NCBI GenBank assembly: GCA_900491605.1
Contig: UESW01003904.1
Coordinates: 421,312-485,311 of the forward strand
DNA from: Calamus simplicifolius
Lineage: Eukaryota; Streptophyta; Magnoliopsida; Arecales; Arecaceae
Reading direction: 5' to 3'
DNA: 64,000 nucleotides
Positions 55,138 through 64,000 of this stretch are shown piece by piece. The first letter of the stretch is position 1. Each line of letters starts with the position of its first letter. The position numbers and the translations under genes are program-made. The notes beneath the pieces are model-generated. The model made no database searches and had not been told where the DNA came from. It worked only from the letters and a program-made list of their open reading frames with translations.

Positions 55138-55900
55138 CAGTCGGCCTCGGCACCCGGCCTCGACCCCCAGTCGACCTCGGCCCAGTCAGCCTCGGCCTCA
55201 CACTGGCTTGCCCGGCATCATCAAAGCCAGCCTCGGCCCAGCGTCATCCGAGCTGGCTTCGCCCTGGCATCATCCAAGACCACATACCTGGCACCACCTA
55301 CTTCTGACGAGACAACACCTGTGGCTCTGACATGCCACTAAGAGGGAACATCTTCATAAAGGCCCTCTGACATGCCACTTAGAAGAAGGATCTTCATAAT
55401 GGCCCTGACAAGTGGCATCACATCAAGTCTCATAGATATTAATCCTGACATTCCTCCCACCAAAGTCCTTCATCATCATGACACCCCAACCACTCAAATC
55501 AGATAAACCCCAAAAGTCACGGCCCATCATGAGGCCCCACTTGACCCATTCTCACTAAAAGACAAGGCTTCAAGCTTTCCAGGAAAGCTACACAGAATGC
55601 CAAGATAAATAAAGGAGGTAAGAGGGACCAGGTAACTCCGAGAGAACTCAACACATAAGAATACGTGTTCATTTTCTCTAGGGGAGCTCTTCTTTGGGGC
55701 TCTCCCTCTTTCTCTTTCGAGCTTCCTCAAAGCTCATGGCTGTTGCTCAGAGCACTGACTTGAGTGTCGGAGGGTTCCCAATGGAATCTCCGACCGTGGA
55801 ACATCTTGTAGGTTCAAAGGGTGAAGAAGAAGCCCTGATGCTTCCCTGGAGTGATGGCTGACGCTCAAGGACACCAGCTCAAAGTGATCTGGCATCAATA
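55138..55900 (+). repeat. LARD-C 5' LTR, second part
   Basis: Continues the GGCCTCGGC array, then the shared family promoter-like AAATAAAGGAGGTAAGAGGGA (near 55608) and R/U5 block (55700-55790). It ends GGCATCAATA before the PBS-like site at 55901. Confidence 0.85.
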
Positions 55901-55920
55901 GATTGGCGTGCCAGGTAGGG
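55901..55920 (+). promoter_or_regulatory. LARD-C primer-binding-like site
   Basis: GATTGGCGTGCCAGGTAGGG, collinear with LARD-A and LARD-B. Confidence 0.6.
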
Positions 55921-55991
55921 GGGGCACTGTGCTAAAGGAAAGAGAGCTCTATCTCCATGATCTGTAAGTCTTTGTCCACTCTAAAATAGCC

Positions 55992-56249
55992 ATGGTGATG
56001 CGCGTACTGAAGGTCCTCATCAATCATGCTGGGGGGCATCCACATCGCACTGAGCAGCAAAATCCACTCTCTTTCTCTGCTCCTCCTTCACCACCAACTT
56101 CAGCTGCTCTGATTAATCAGCTGGCCATCCTCAATCAACAATATCATGCCTTGAATGCATCTGTTTGTGAACTACAGAAGCAACGCTTAGGGGGCCACTT
56201 AGCAGCACCCCAAGCCTCTCACATCGCTCATGATAGCTGCACCAGTTAG
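55992..56249 (+). CDS. Short gag-like frame in LARD-C
   Basis: 85 codons from MVMRVLKVLINHAGGH, then a coiled-coil-like LINQLAILNQQYHALNA. A second piece, MKGRLDEQHRQLEELS (56425-56475), lies downstream in another frame. It is the best-preserved of the three family remnants. The resemblance to gypsy gag N-termini is by composition only. Confidence 0.35.
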   Translation: MVMRVLKVLINHAGGHPHRTEQQNPLSFSAPPSPPTSAALINQLAILNQQYHALNASVCELQKQRLGGHLAAPQASHIAHDSCTS

Positions 56250-56499
56250 CCAGCGATTCACCCACGGAAAATCTTCTCATGGAGAAGCTTATCGCCATCA
56301 TACCTCATCTAAGCACCACCATCGTGAAGCTTTCAGGAGACTGCAGTCTCCTACCCCACGCTCAAGCTGCCACTCCTCCCCTTACTCTTCTTCTAAGCCA
56401 TCTAGGGAAGATCTTAATCCTGAGATGAAGGGGCGTCTGGATGAGCAACACCGGCAGTTGGAAGAGCTCAGTTAAAGGCTCAACAATCAGCCAGAGGTG

Positions 56500-56984
56500 G
56501 ACTGCAACATGGTCAACAGAATAATTTCCAAAAAGGGGCAAACTTGGGACATTATCCATGGCCCGTTACTGCAAGCATTTGTGAGCATTTTAATTTCTGA
56601 TGGTAGTAGGCCAAGAGGTGTTGATGCAATTAATGCAAAATAAGGACAAAAGGCTTTGACTATTGACTCCACCAAAGCCCTCTCTATCTCTCTCTCAGCA
56701 TCAGAGTAAGCCAAGAGGTGTTGATGCAATTAATGCAAGGCGAAAGATGAGGACAAAAAGCTTTGACTATTGACTCCACCAAAGCCCTCTCCGTCCCTCT
56801 CTCTTCCTGTCTATTGCACCCAAGAGCCAAACCGAGCCCGAGCCCTTCGGCGGATTTGGTGAGGGTGACCAATTTCTTCGAAGGAAAAACACTGCGCAAG
56901 GGCAAGAAAGCTACGAAAGATAAGTACACTGCACCCTAAGAAAAAGTTTCTTTTATTCAACTTCTCAAAAACTCCCGGGCTGAC
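56500..56984. other. LARD-C interior before the arrays
   Basis: Contains a near-duplicate pair (56605-56720 and 56705-56815, both with CCAAGAGGTGTTGATGC and GACTATTGACTCCACC). A block (56815-56985) with GAGCCAAACCGAGC and AAAAACACTGC recurs at 57296-57480. Confidence 0.75.
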
Positions 56985-58325
56985 GCAAGAAACCCTCGTG
57001 GCAGTTTTCAAAAGGACCTCAGTGGCCCAAAAGACACAGACACCCCGAACCAGTGCGAGAAACCTCCGGAGGTTCAAGTCTTGTGATCTAGGCGGCCCCG
57101 AGTCAAACTCCCGGGCCAGCCTGAGCAACCCCCGTAGCAGTTTTCAAAAGGATCTCAGCGGTCCAAAAGACACAGACACCTCGGACCGGTGCGAAAAACC
57201 TCCGGAGGTTAAAGTCTTGTGCTCTAGGTGGCCCGAGTCAAACTTCCGGGCCGGCGCGAGAAACCCCGATGGCAGTTTTCAAAAGGACCTTGGCGGCACC
57301 CAAGAGCCAAACCGAGCTCGAGCCCTCCGGCGGATTCGGTTCCAGCTGCTCTCAAACTTCAGCACTGAGGGTGACCAATTTCTTTTAAGGAAAAACACTG
57401 CACAAGGGCAAAAAAGCTACGAAAGATAAGTACACTACACCCTAAGAAAAAGTTTCTTTTATTCAACTTCTCAAAAACTCCCGAGCCAGTGCGAGAAACC
57501 CCAGTGGCAGTTTTCAAAAGGACCTTGGCAGCCCAAAAGACACAAACACCCTGGACCGGCGCGAGAAACCTTCGAAGGTTCAAGTCTTGTGATCTAGGCG
57601 GCCCCGAGTCAAACTCCCGGGCTGGCGCGAGAAACCCCGTGGCAGTTTTTAAAAGGACCTCGGTGGCCCAAAAGACATAGACATACCGGACCGGCGCGAG
57701 AATCCTCCGGAGGTTCAAGTCTTGTGCTCTCAGTGGCCCCGAGTCAAACTCTTGGATCGGCGCGAGAAACCCCCATGGCAGTTTTCAAAAGGACCTCGGT
57801 GGCCCAAAAGACACAGACCCCGGACTGGCGCGAGAAACCTCTGGAGGTTCAAGTCTTGTGCTCTAGCAGCCCCGAGTCAAACTCCCTGGGCCAGCGTAAT
57901 AAACCCCCGTGGCAGTTTTCAAAAGGACCTCGGCGGCCCAAAAGACACAAACATCCCGGACCGGCACGAGAAACCTCCGGAGTCTTGTGCTCTAGGTGGC
58001 CCTGAGTCAAACTCCTGGGCCGGTGCGAGAAACCCTCATGGCAGTTTTCAAAAGGACCTCGGCGGTCCAAAAGACACAGACACCCCGGACTGGCACGAGA
58101 AACCTTCGGAGGTTCAAGTCTTGTGCTCAAGGCAGCCCCGAGTCAAACTCTCGGGCCAGTGCGAGAACCCCTGTGGCAGTTTTCAAAAGGACCTCGGTGG
58201 CCTAAGGGACACGGACACCCCGGACCGGCACGAGAAACCTTCGGAGGTTCAAGTCCCGTGTCCTAGCCGGCCCCGAGTCAAACTCTCGGGCCGGCGTGAG
58301 AAAGCCCTGTGGCAGTTTTCAAAAG
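56985..58325. repeat. ~135-bp tandem array with higher-order repeat, LARD-C
   Basis: The landmark GTTTTCAAAAGGACC occurs at 57004, 57140, 57275, 57510, 57645, 57781, 57915, 58044, 58179 and 58315, a step of about 134-136 bp (one of 129). Each unit holds GGCCCAAAAGACACAGACAC, GAAACCTCCGGAGGTTCAAG and CCCCGAGTCAAACTC. One gap (57275 to 57510) contains a re-duplicated copy of 56815-56985, so a ~480-bp block was copied as a whole. Confidence 0.92.
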
Positions 58326-58750
58326 GAACATGAGCCAGGTCAAAGTGCCCTTAGGTCACCCTCCGAGGTTAAAGGCTCCTAAGCATGGACCCATAACGGC
58401 GACTCTCGGGTCACCCTTCGGGGTTCAAAAGGAACCTGAGCCAGGTCAAAGTGCCCTCAGGTCACCCTCCAGGGTTAAAGGCTCCTGAGCATGGTCCCAT
58501 CACAGCGACTCTATGATCAACCTTCGGGGTTCAAAAGGAACCTGAGCCAGGTTAAAGTGCCCTCAGGTCACCCTCCGGGGTTAAAGGCTCCCAAGCATGG
58601 TCCCATCACAGCGACTCTCAGGTCACCTTTGGGGTTCAAAAGGAACCTGAGCCAGGTCAAAGTGCCCTCAGATCAACCTTCGGGGTTAAAGGCTCCCGAG
58701 CATGGTCCCATCACAGAGACTCTTGGGTCATCCTTTGGGGTTCAAAAGAC
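58326..58750. repeat. ~105-bp tandem array, LARD-C
   Basis: About four copies of GAGCCAGGTCAAAGTGCCCT, GGTCACCCTCCGGGGTTAAA, GGCTCCTGAGCATGG and CCCATCACAGCGACTCTC. The GGTCACCC core is the family module also found in LARD-A and LARD-B. Confidence 0.9.
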
Positions 58751-61700
58751 TCCCAACGACCTCATACGGCCTCGGCCTCAGCATTAGTGGCTCTGCCCCC
58801 TTGGCCTCATTTGGCCTTAGCACTCAGATGCCCTTTCGGCCTCATACAGCCTCGGCCTCAGCCTTAGTCACTCTGCCTCCTCGGCCTCGGCACTTGGCTG
58901 CCACTTCGGCCTCATATGGCCTCGGCCTCAGCCTTAGTGGCTCTACCCTCTCGGCCTCGGCACTCGGCTGCCCCTTTGGCCTTATACGGCTCGGCCTCAA
59001 CCTTAGTGGCTCTGCCCCCTCGGCCTCATTTGGCCTCGGCATTCGGCTTCCCTTTCGCCTCATTTAGCCTCGGCACTCGGCTGCCCCTTCGGCTTCATAC
59101 GGCCTCGGCCTCAGCCTGTGGCTCTGCCCCCTCGGCCTCATTCGGCCTCGGCACTCGGCTGCCCCTTTGACCTCATACGGCCTCGGCCTCAGCCTTAGTG
59201 GCTCTGCCCCCTCGGCCTCATTCGGCCTCGGCACTCAGCTGCCCCTTCAGCCTCATACGGCCTCGGCCTCAGCCTTAGTGGCTCTGCCCCCTCGGCCTCA
59301 TCGGCCTCGGCACTCAGCTGCCCCTTCAGCCTCATACGGCCTCGGCCTCAGCCTTAGTGGCTCTGCCCCCTCGGCCTCAGCCTTAGTGGCTCTACCCCCT
59401 CGGCCTCACTCGGCCTCGGCACTTGGCTGCCCTTCGTTCTCATACGGCCTCGGCCTCAACCTTAGTGGCTCTGCCCTCTAGGCCTCATTTGGCCTCGGCA
59501 CTCGGCTGCCCCTTCGGCCTCATACGGCCTCGGCCTCAGCCTTAGTGGCTCTATTGCTCGGCCTCATACGGCCTTGGCCTCAGCCTTAGTGGCTCTGCCC
59601 CTTTGGCCTCATACGGCCTCGGCCTCAACCTATGGCTCTGCCCCCTCGGCCTCATTCAGCCTCGGCACTCGGCTGCCCCCTCGGCCTCATTCGGCCTCGG
59701 CACTCGGCTGCCCTTTGGCCTCATACGGCCTCGGCCTCAGCCTTCGTGGCTCTACTCCCTCGGCCTCATTCGGCCTCGGCACTCGGCTGCCCCTTCAGCC
59801 TCATACGGCCTCAGCCTCAGCCTTAGTGGCTCTGCCCCCTCGGCCTCAGCCTTAGTGGCTCTGCCCCCTTAGCCTCACTCGGCCTCGGCACTTGGCTGCC
59901 CCTTCGGCCTCATACGGCCTCGGCCTCAGCCTTAGTGGCTCTGCCCTCTCGGCATCATTCAGCCTCGGCACTCGGCTGCCCCTTCGGCCTCATACGGCCT
60001 CGGCCTCAGCCATAGTGGCTTTGCCCCCTCGTCCTCATTTGGCCTCGGCACTCGGCTTCCCATTCGGCCTCATATGGCCTCGACCTCAGCCTTAGTGGCT
60101 CTGCCCCCTCAGCCTCATACGGCGTCGGCCTCAGCCTTAGTTGCTCTGCCCCCTCGGCCTCACTCGGCCTTGGCACTCGGCTGCCATTTCGGCCTCATAC
60201 GGCCTTGGCACTCGGCTGCCATTTCGGCCTCATACGGCCTTGGCCTCAGCCTTAGTGGCTTTGCCGCTTCGGCATCATACGGTCTCGACCTCAGCCTTAG
60301 TAGCTCTGCCCCCTCGGCCTCATACGGCCTCGGCCTTAGCCTTAGTGGCTCTACCCCATCGGCCTCACTCGGCCTCGGCACTTGGCTGCCCCTTTGGCCT
60401 CATACGACCTTAGCCACAACCTTAGTGGCTCTGCCCTCTCGGCCTCATTCGTCCTTGGCACTCGGCTGCCCCTTCGGCCTCATTCGGCCTCGGCCTCAGC
60501 CTTAGTGGCTCTGCCCCCTCGACCTCACTCAGCATCGGCACTTGGCAGCCCCTTCGGCCTCATACAACCTTGGCCTCAACCTTATTGGCTCTTCCCTCTC
60601 GACCTCTTTCGGCCTCGGCACTCGGCTGCCCCTTCAGCTTTATACGGCCTTGGCCTCAGCCTTAGTGGCTCTGCCCCCTCAACCTCATTCGGCCTCGGCA
60701 TTGGCTACCCTTCGGCCTCATTCGGCCTCGGCCTCAGCCTGTGGCTCTACCTCCTCGGCCTCATTCAGCCTCGACACTCGGCTGCCCCCTTGGCCTCATT
60801 CAGCCTCGGCACTTGGCTGCCCATTCGGCCTTATTCGGCCTCGGCACTCGGATGCCCCTTTGGCCTCATACGGCCTTGGCCTCAGCTTTAGTGGCTCTGC
60901 CCCTCAGCCTCATATGGCCTCGGCATCAGCCTTAGTGGCTCTACCCCCTCGGCCTCACTCGGCCTTGGCACTTGGCTGCCAGTTTGGCCTCATACGGCCT
61001 CGGCCTCAGCCTTAGTGGCTCTGCCCTCTCGGCCTCATTCAGCCTCAGCACTTGGCTACCCCTTCGGCCTCATACGGTCTCGGCCTCAACCTTAGTGGCT
61101 CTATTGCTCGGCCTCATATGACCTCAGCCTCAGCCTTAGTGGCTCTGCCCCTTCGGCCTCATACGGCCTCGGCACTTGGCTGCCCCTTCAGCCTCATTCG
61201 TCCTCGGCCTTAGCCTTAGTGGCTCTGCCCCATCGGCCTCATTCGGCCTCGGCACTCGGCTGCCCCTTCAGCCTCATATGGCCTCAGCCTCAGCCTTAGT
61301 GGCTCTGGCCCTTCGGCCTTATACGGCCTCAGCCTCAGCCTGTGGCTCTGCCCCCTCGGCCTCATTCGGCCTCGGCACTCGGCTGCCCCACGGCATCATT
61401 CGGCCTCGGCACTCAGCTGCTCCTTCGACCTCATACAGCCTTGGCCTCAGCCTTAGTGGCTCTGCCCCCTCAGCCTCATTTGGCCTCGGCACTCGGGTGC
61501 CCCTTCGGCCTCATTTGGCCTCGGCACTCAGCTGCCCTTCTGCCTTATACGGCCTCGGCCTCAGCCTTAGTGGCTCTGCCCACTCGGGCTCATACGGCTT
61601 CGGCCTCAGCCTTAGTGGCTCTATCCCCTTGGCCTCACTCGACCTCGGCACTTGGCTGCACCTTCGGCCTCATACGGCCTCGGCCTCAGCCTTAGTGGCT

Positions 61701-64000
61701 TTGCCCTCTTGGCCTCATTCGGCCTCAGCACTCGACTGTCCCTTCAGCCTCATACGGCCTTAGCCTTAGTGGCTTTGCCCCCTCGGCCTCATTCTATCGC
61801 AGCACTTGGCTGCCCCTTCGGCCTCATACAGCCTTGGCCTCAGCCTTAGTGCCTCTGCCCTCTCGGCCTCATTCTGCCGCGGCCTCAGCCTTATTGGCTC
61901 TGCCTCTTCGGCCTCTTTCGGCCTGGCATTCGGCTGCCCCTTCAGCCTCATACGGCCTTGACCAAAGCCTTAGTGGCTCTACCCCCTCGGCCTCATTCAG
62001 CCTCGGCACTCGACTGCCCCTTTGGCCTCATTCGGCCTCATTCGGCCTCAGCACTCGGCTGCTCCTTCAGCTTTATACAGCCTTGGCCTTAGCCTTAGTG
62101 GCTTTGCCCCCTCGACCTCATTCGGTCTCGGCACTCGGCTGCCCTTCAGCCTCATACGGCCTCGGCCTCAGCCTTAGTGGCTCTATTGCTCAGCCTCATA
62201 CGGCCTCGGCCTCATTTGGCCTCGGCACTCTGCTGCCCCTTCGGCCTCATTTGGCCTCGGCACTGCTGCCCCTTCGGCCTCATTCGGCCTCGGCCTCAGC
62301 CTTAGTGGCTCTGCCACTTTGGCCTCATTCGGCCTCGGCACTCGGCTGTCCCTTCGGCCTCATACGGCCTCGGCCTTAGCCTTAGTGGCTCTACCCCCTC
62401 GGCCTCATCCGGCCTTAGCCTCAGCCTTAGTGGCTCTGCCCCCTCGACCTCACTCGGCCTCGGCACTTGGCTGCCCCTTCGGTCTCATACGGCCTCGGCC
62501 TCAGCCTTAGTGGCTCTGCCCCCTCGGCCTCATTTGGCCTCGGCACTCGGCTGCCTCTTCGGCCTCATTCGGCCTCGACACTCGGCTGCCCCTTTGGCCT
62601 CATATGGCCTCGGCCTCAGCTTTAGTGGCTTTTCCCCCTCGGCCTCATACGGCCTTGGCCTCAGCCTTAGTGGCTCTGCCCCCTCGGCCTCACTCGGCCT
62701 CGGCACTTGGCTGCCCCTTCGGCCTCATAGGGCCTCGGCCTCAGCCTTAGTGTCTCTGCCCTCTCGGCCTCATTCGGCCTCGGCACTCAGCTGCCCCTTC
62801 GGCCTCACTCGGCCTCGCACTTGGCTGCCCCTTCGGCCTCATACGCCTCGGCCTCAGCCTTAGTGGCTCTACCCTCTCGGCCTCATTTGGCCTTGGCACT
62901 CGGCTGCCCCTTCGGCCTCATACAGCCTCGGCCTTAGCCTTAGTGGCTCTACCCCCTCGGCCTTGGCCTTAGTGGCTCTCCCCCTCGGCCTCGACACTCG
63001 CTGCCCCTTCGGCTTCATACGGCCTTGGCCTCAGCCTTTGTGGCTCTGCCCCCTCGGCCTCATACGGCCTTGGCCTCAGACTTAGTGGCTCTGCCCCATC
63101 GGCCTCACTCGGCCTCGGCACTTGGCTGCCCCTTCGGCCTCATACGACCTCGGCCTCAGCCTTAGTGGCTCTGCCCTCTCGGCCTCATTCGGCCTTGGAA
63201 CTCGGCTGCCCCTTCGGCCTCATACGGCCTCAGCTTCAACCTTAGTGGCTCTGCCCCCTTGGCCTCATTCGGCCTCGGCACTCGGCCGTAGTGGCTCTTC
63301 CCCCTTGACCTTATTCAGCCTTGGCACTCGACTGCCCCTTCGGCCTCATACGGCCTCGGCCTCAGCCTTAGTGGCTCTGCCCCCTCGGCCTCATACGGCC
63401 TCGGCCTCAACCTTATGGCTCTGCCCCCTTGGCCTCACTCGGCCTCAGCACTTGGCTGCCCCTTCGGCCTTGGCCTCAGCCTTAGTTGCTCTGCCCTCTT
63501 GGCCTCATTCGGCCTCGACACTTGGCTGCCCCTTCGTCCTCATTCGGCCTCGCAATCGGCTACCCCTTCGGCCTCATATGGCCTCGGCCTCAGCCTTAGT
63601 GGCTCTGCCCCCTCGGTCTCATACGGCCTCGGCCTCGGCACTCGGCTGCCCCTTCGGCCTCATACGGCCTCGGCCTCAGCCTTAGTGGCTCTGCCCCATC
63701 AGCCTCACTCGGCCTCGGCACTTGGCTACCGCTTCGGCCTCATACGGCCTTAGCCTTATCCTTAGTGGCTCTGACCTCTCGGCCTCATTTGGCCCCGGCA
63801 CTCGGCTGCCCCTTCGGCTTCATACGGCATCGGCCTTAGCCTTAGTGGCTTTGCCCCCTCGGCCTCATATGGCCTCGGCCTCAGCCTTAGTGGCTTTGAC
63901 CTCTCGGCCTCATTTGGCCTCGGCACTCGGCTGCCCCTTCGGCCTCATATGGCCTGGCCTCAACCTTAGTGTCTCTGCCCCCTGACCTCATACGCCTCGG
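58751..64000. repeat. ~80-bp GGCCTC-rich array over 5.2 kb, continues past window end
   Basis: The unit contains GGCCTCATACGGCCTCGG, CCTCAGCCTTAGTGGCTCTG, CCCCCTCGGCCTCATTCGGC and CTCGGCACTCGGCTGCCCCT. CTGCCCC landmarks at 59081, 59159, 59239 and 59318 give steps of 78-80 bp. Some units insert an extra ~30-bp half-unit. About 60 or more units are present. Open frames (SGSAPSASFGLGTRLPLRPH and similar) occur in several frames and are artefacts. Confidence 0.93.

Larger units (their letters stand above)
47955..64000 (+). mobile_element. LARD-C: third family member, runs off the window
   Basis: The 5' LTR is about 47955-48462 plus 55138-55900, split by gypsy-2. It starts TGATGGGGCC and ends TGGCATCAATA. 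PBS-like GATTGGCGTGCCAGGTAGGG follows. The LTR holds the same R/U5 block (TTTCGAGCTTCCTCAA, GAGCACTGACTTGAGTGTCG) as LARD-A and LARD-B. The interior carries the gag-like frame, then at least 7 kb of tandem arrays. The 3' LTR is not in the window, so the left border is inferred only from the TGATG start. Confidence 0.78.

Noticed and set aside
58751..64000. Many 60-195 codon frames with SGSAPSASFGLGTRL-like repeats, looking like a repeat protein
   Set aside because: The unit is 78-80 bp, so the frame is not kept from unit to unit. The frames start and stop by chance within the array.
58326..64000. CRISPR-like repeat arrays
   Set aside because: The repeats are head to tail without unique spacers of constant length, in plant nuclear DNA with no cas genes.
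1..64000. tRNA or rRNA genes
   Set aside because: No cloverleaf-like box A/B arrangement or rRNA core was recognised by eye. The TGGTATCAGAG words are retrotransposon primer-binding sites. A dedicated scan was not possible.

Overview
This window is nuclear DNA of a flowering plant, and almost all of it is transposable elements. The plant origin rests on a class III peroxidase gene, a plant-type eIF3d gene start, and Ty1-copia, Ty3-gypsy, hAT and LINE sequences of plant type. I suspect a monocot, perhaps a palm, because 3-12 kb introns here are stuffed with retrotransposons. That placement is a guess. I see no tRNA, rRNA or CRISPR, and no intact host gene.

Layout. 1-9830: a tandem segmental duplication with a unit of about 1.61 kb (copies A, B and a short C). 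Copies A and B each carry the first ~74 codons of an eIF3d (translation initiation factor 3 subunit D) gene. Copy B is split by LARD-A (2889-9341, TSD CTATA), a non-autonomous LTR retrotransposon with ~1.95 kb LTRs full of minisatellites. 9831-11088: a decayed minus-strand copia pol fragment, then the 5' flank of the peroxidase gene.

11089-47419: one class III peroxidase gene blown up to 36 kb. Exon 1 (11089-11218 and 13947-14040) is cut by a hAT transposon (11219-13938, 8-bp TSD CTCGAGAG) that carries a ~1.9 kb GATC-rich array. Intron 1 (14041-26480) holds a LINE 3' end and copia-1 (17084-26278). Copia-1 is itself broken by a 2052-bp solo LTR (22762-24813, TSD TATTT) and by a ~361-bp organelle-like insert in its 3' LTR. 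Exon 2 is 26481-26670. Intron 2 holds a very young copia-2 (26768-32036, TSD CCTAA, LTRs differing at one base). Exon 3 (32071-32584, finishing at 47390-47419) is cut ten codons before its stop by LARD-B (32585-47384, minus strand). LARD-B contains gypsy-1 (34553-44410, TSD CCTTT).

47955-64000 and beyond: LARD-C, the third member of the same non-autonomous family. Its 5' LTR is split by gypsy-2 (48463-55137, TSD CAGTC). Its internal region turns into nested tandem arrays: a ~135-bp unit, a ~105-bp unit, then more than 5.2 kb of a ~80-bp GGCCTC-rich unit that runs off the window.

The most distinctive signal is the family LARD-A/B/C. The three share promoter, LTR-end, primer-binding and polypurine modules and short gag-like remnants. 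Each has grown its own set of minisatellites, in the LTRs and internally. No host gene here looks functional. Of the elements, copia-2 is the closest to intact, with one apparent frameshift in gag.
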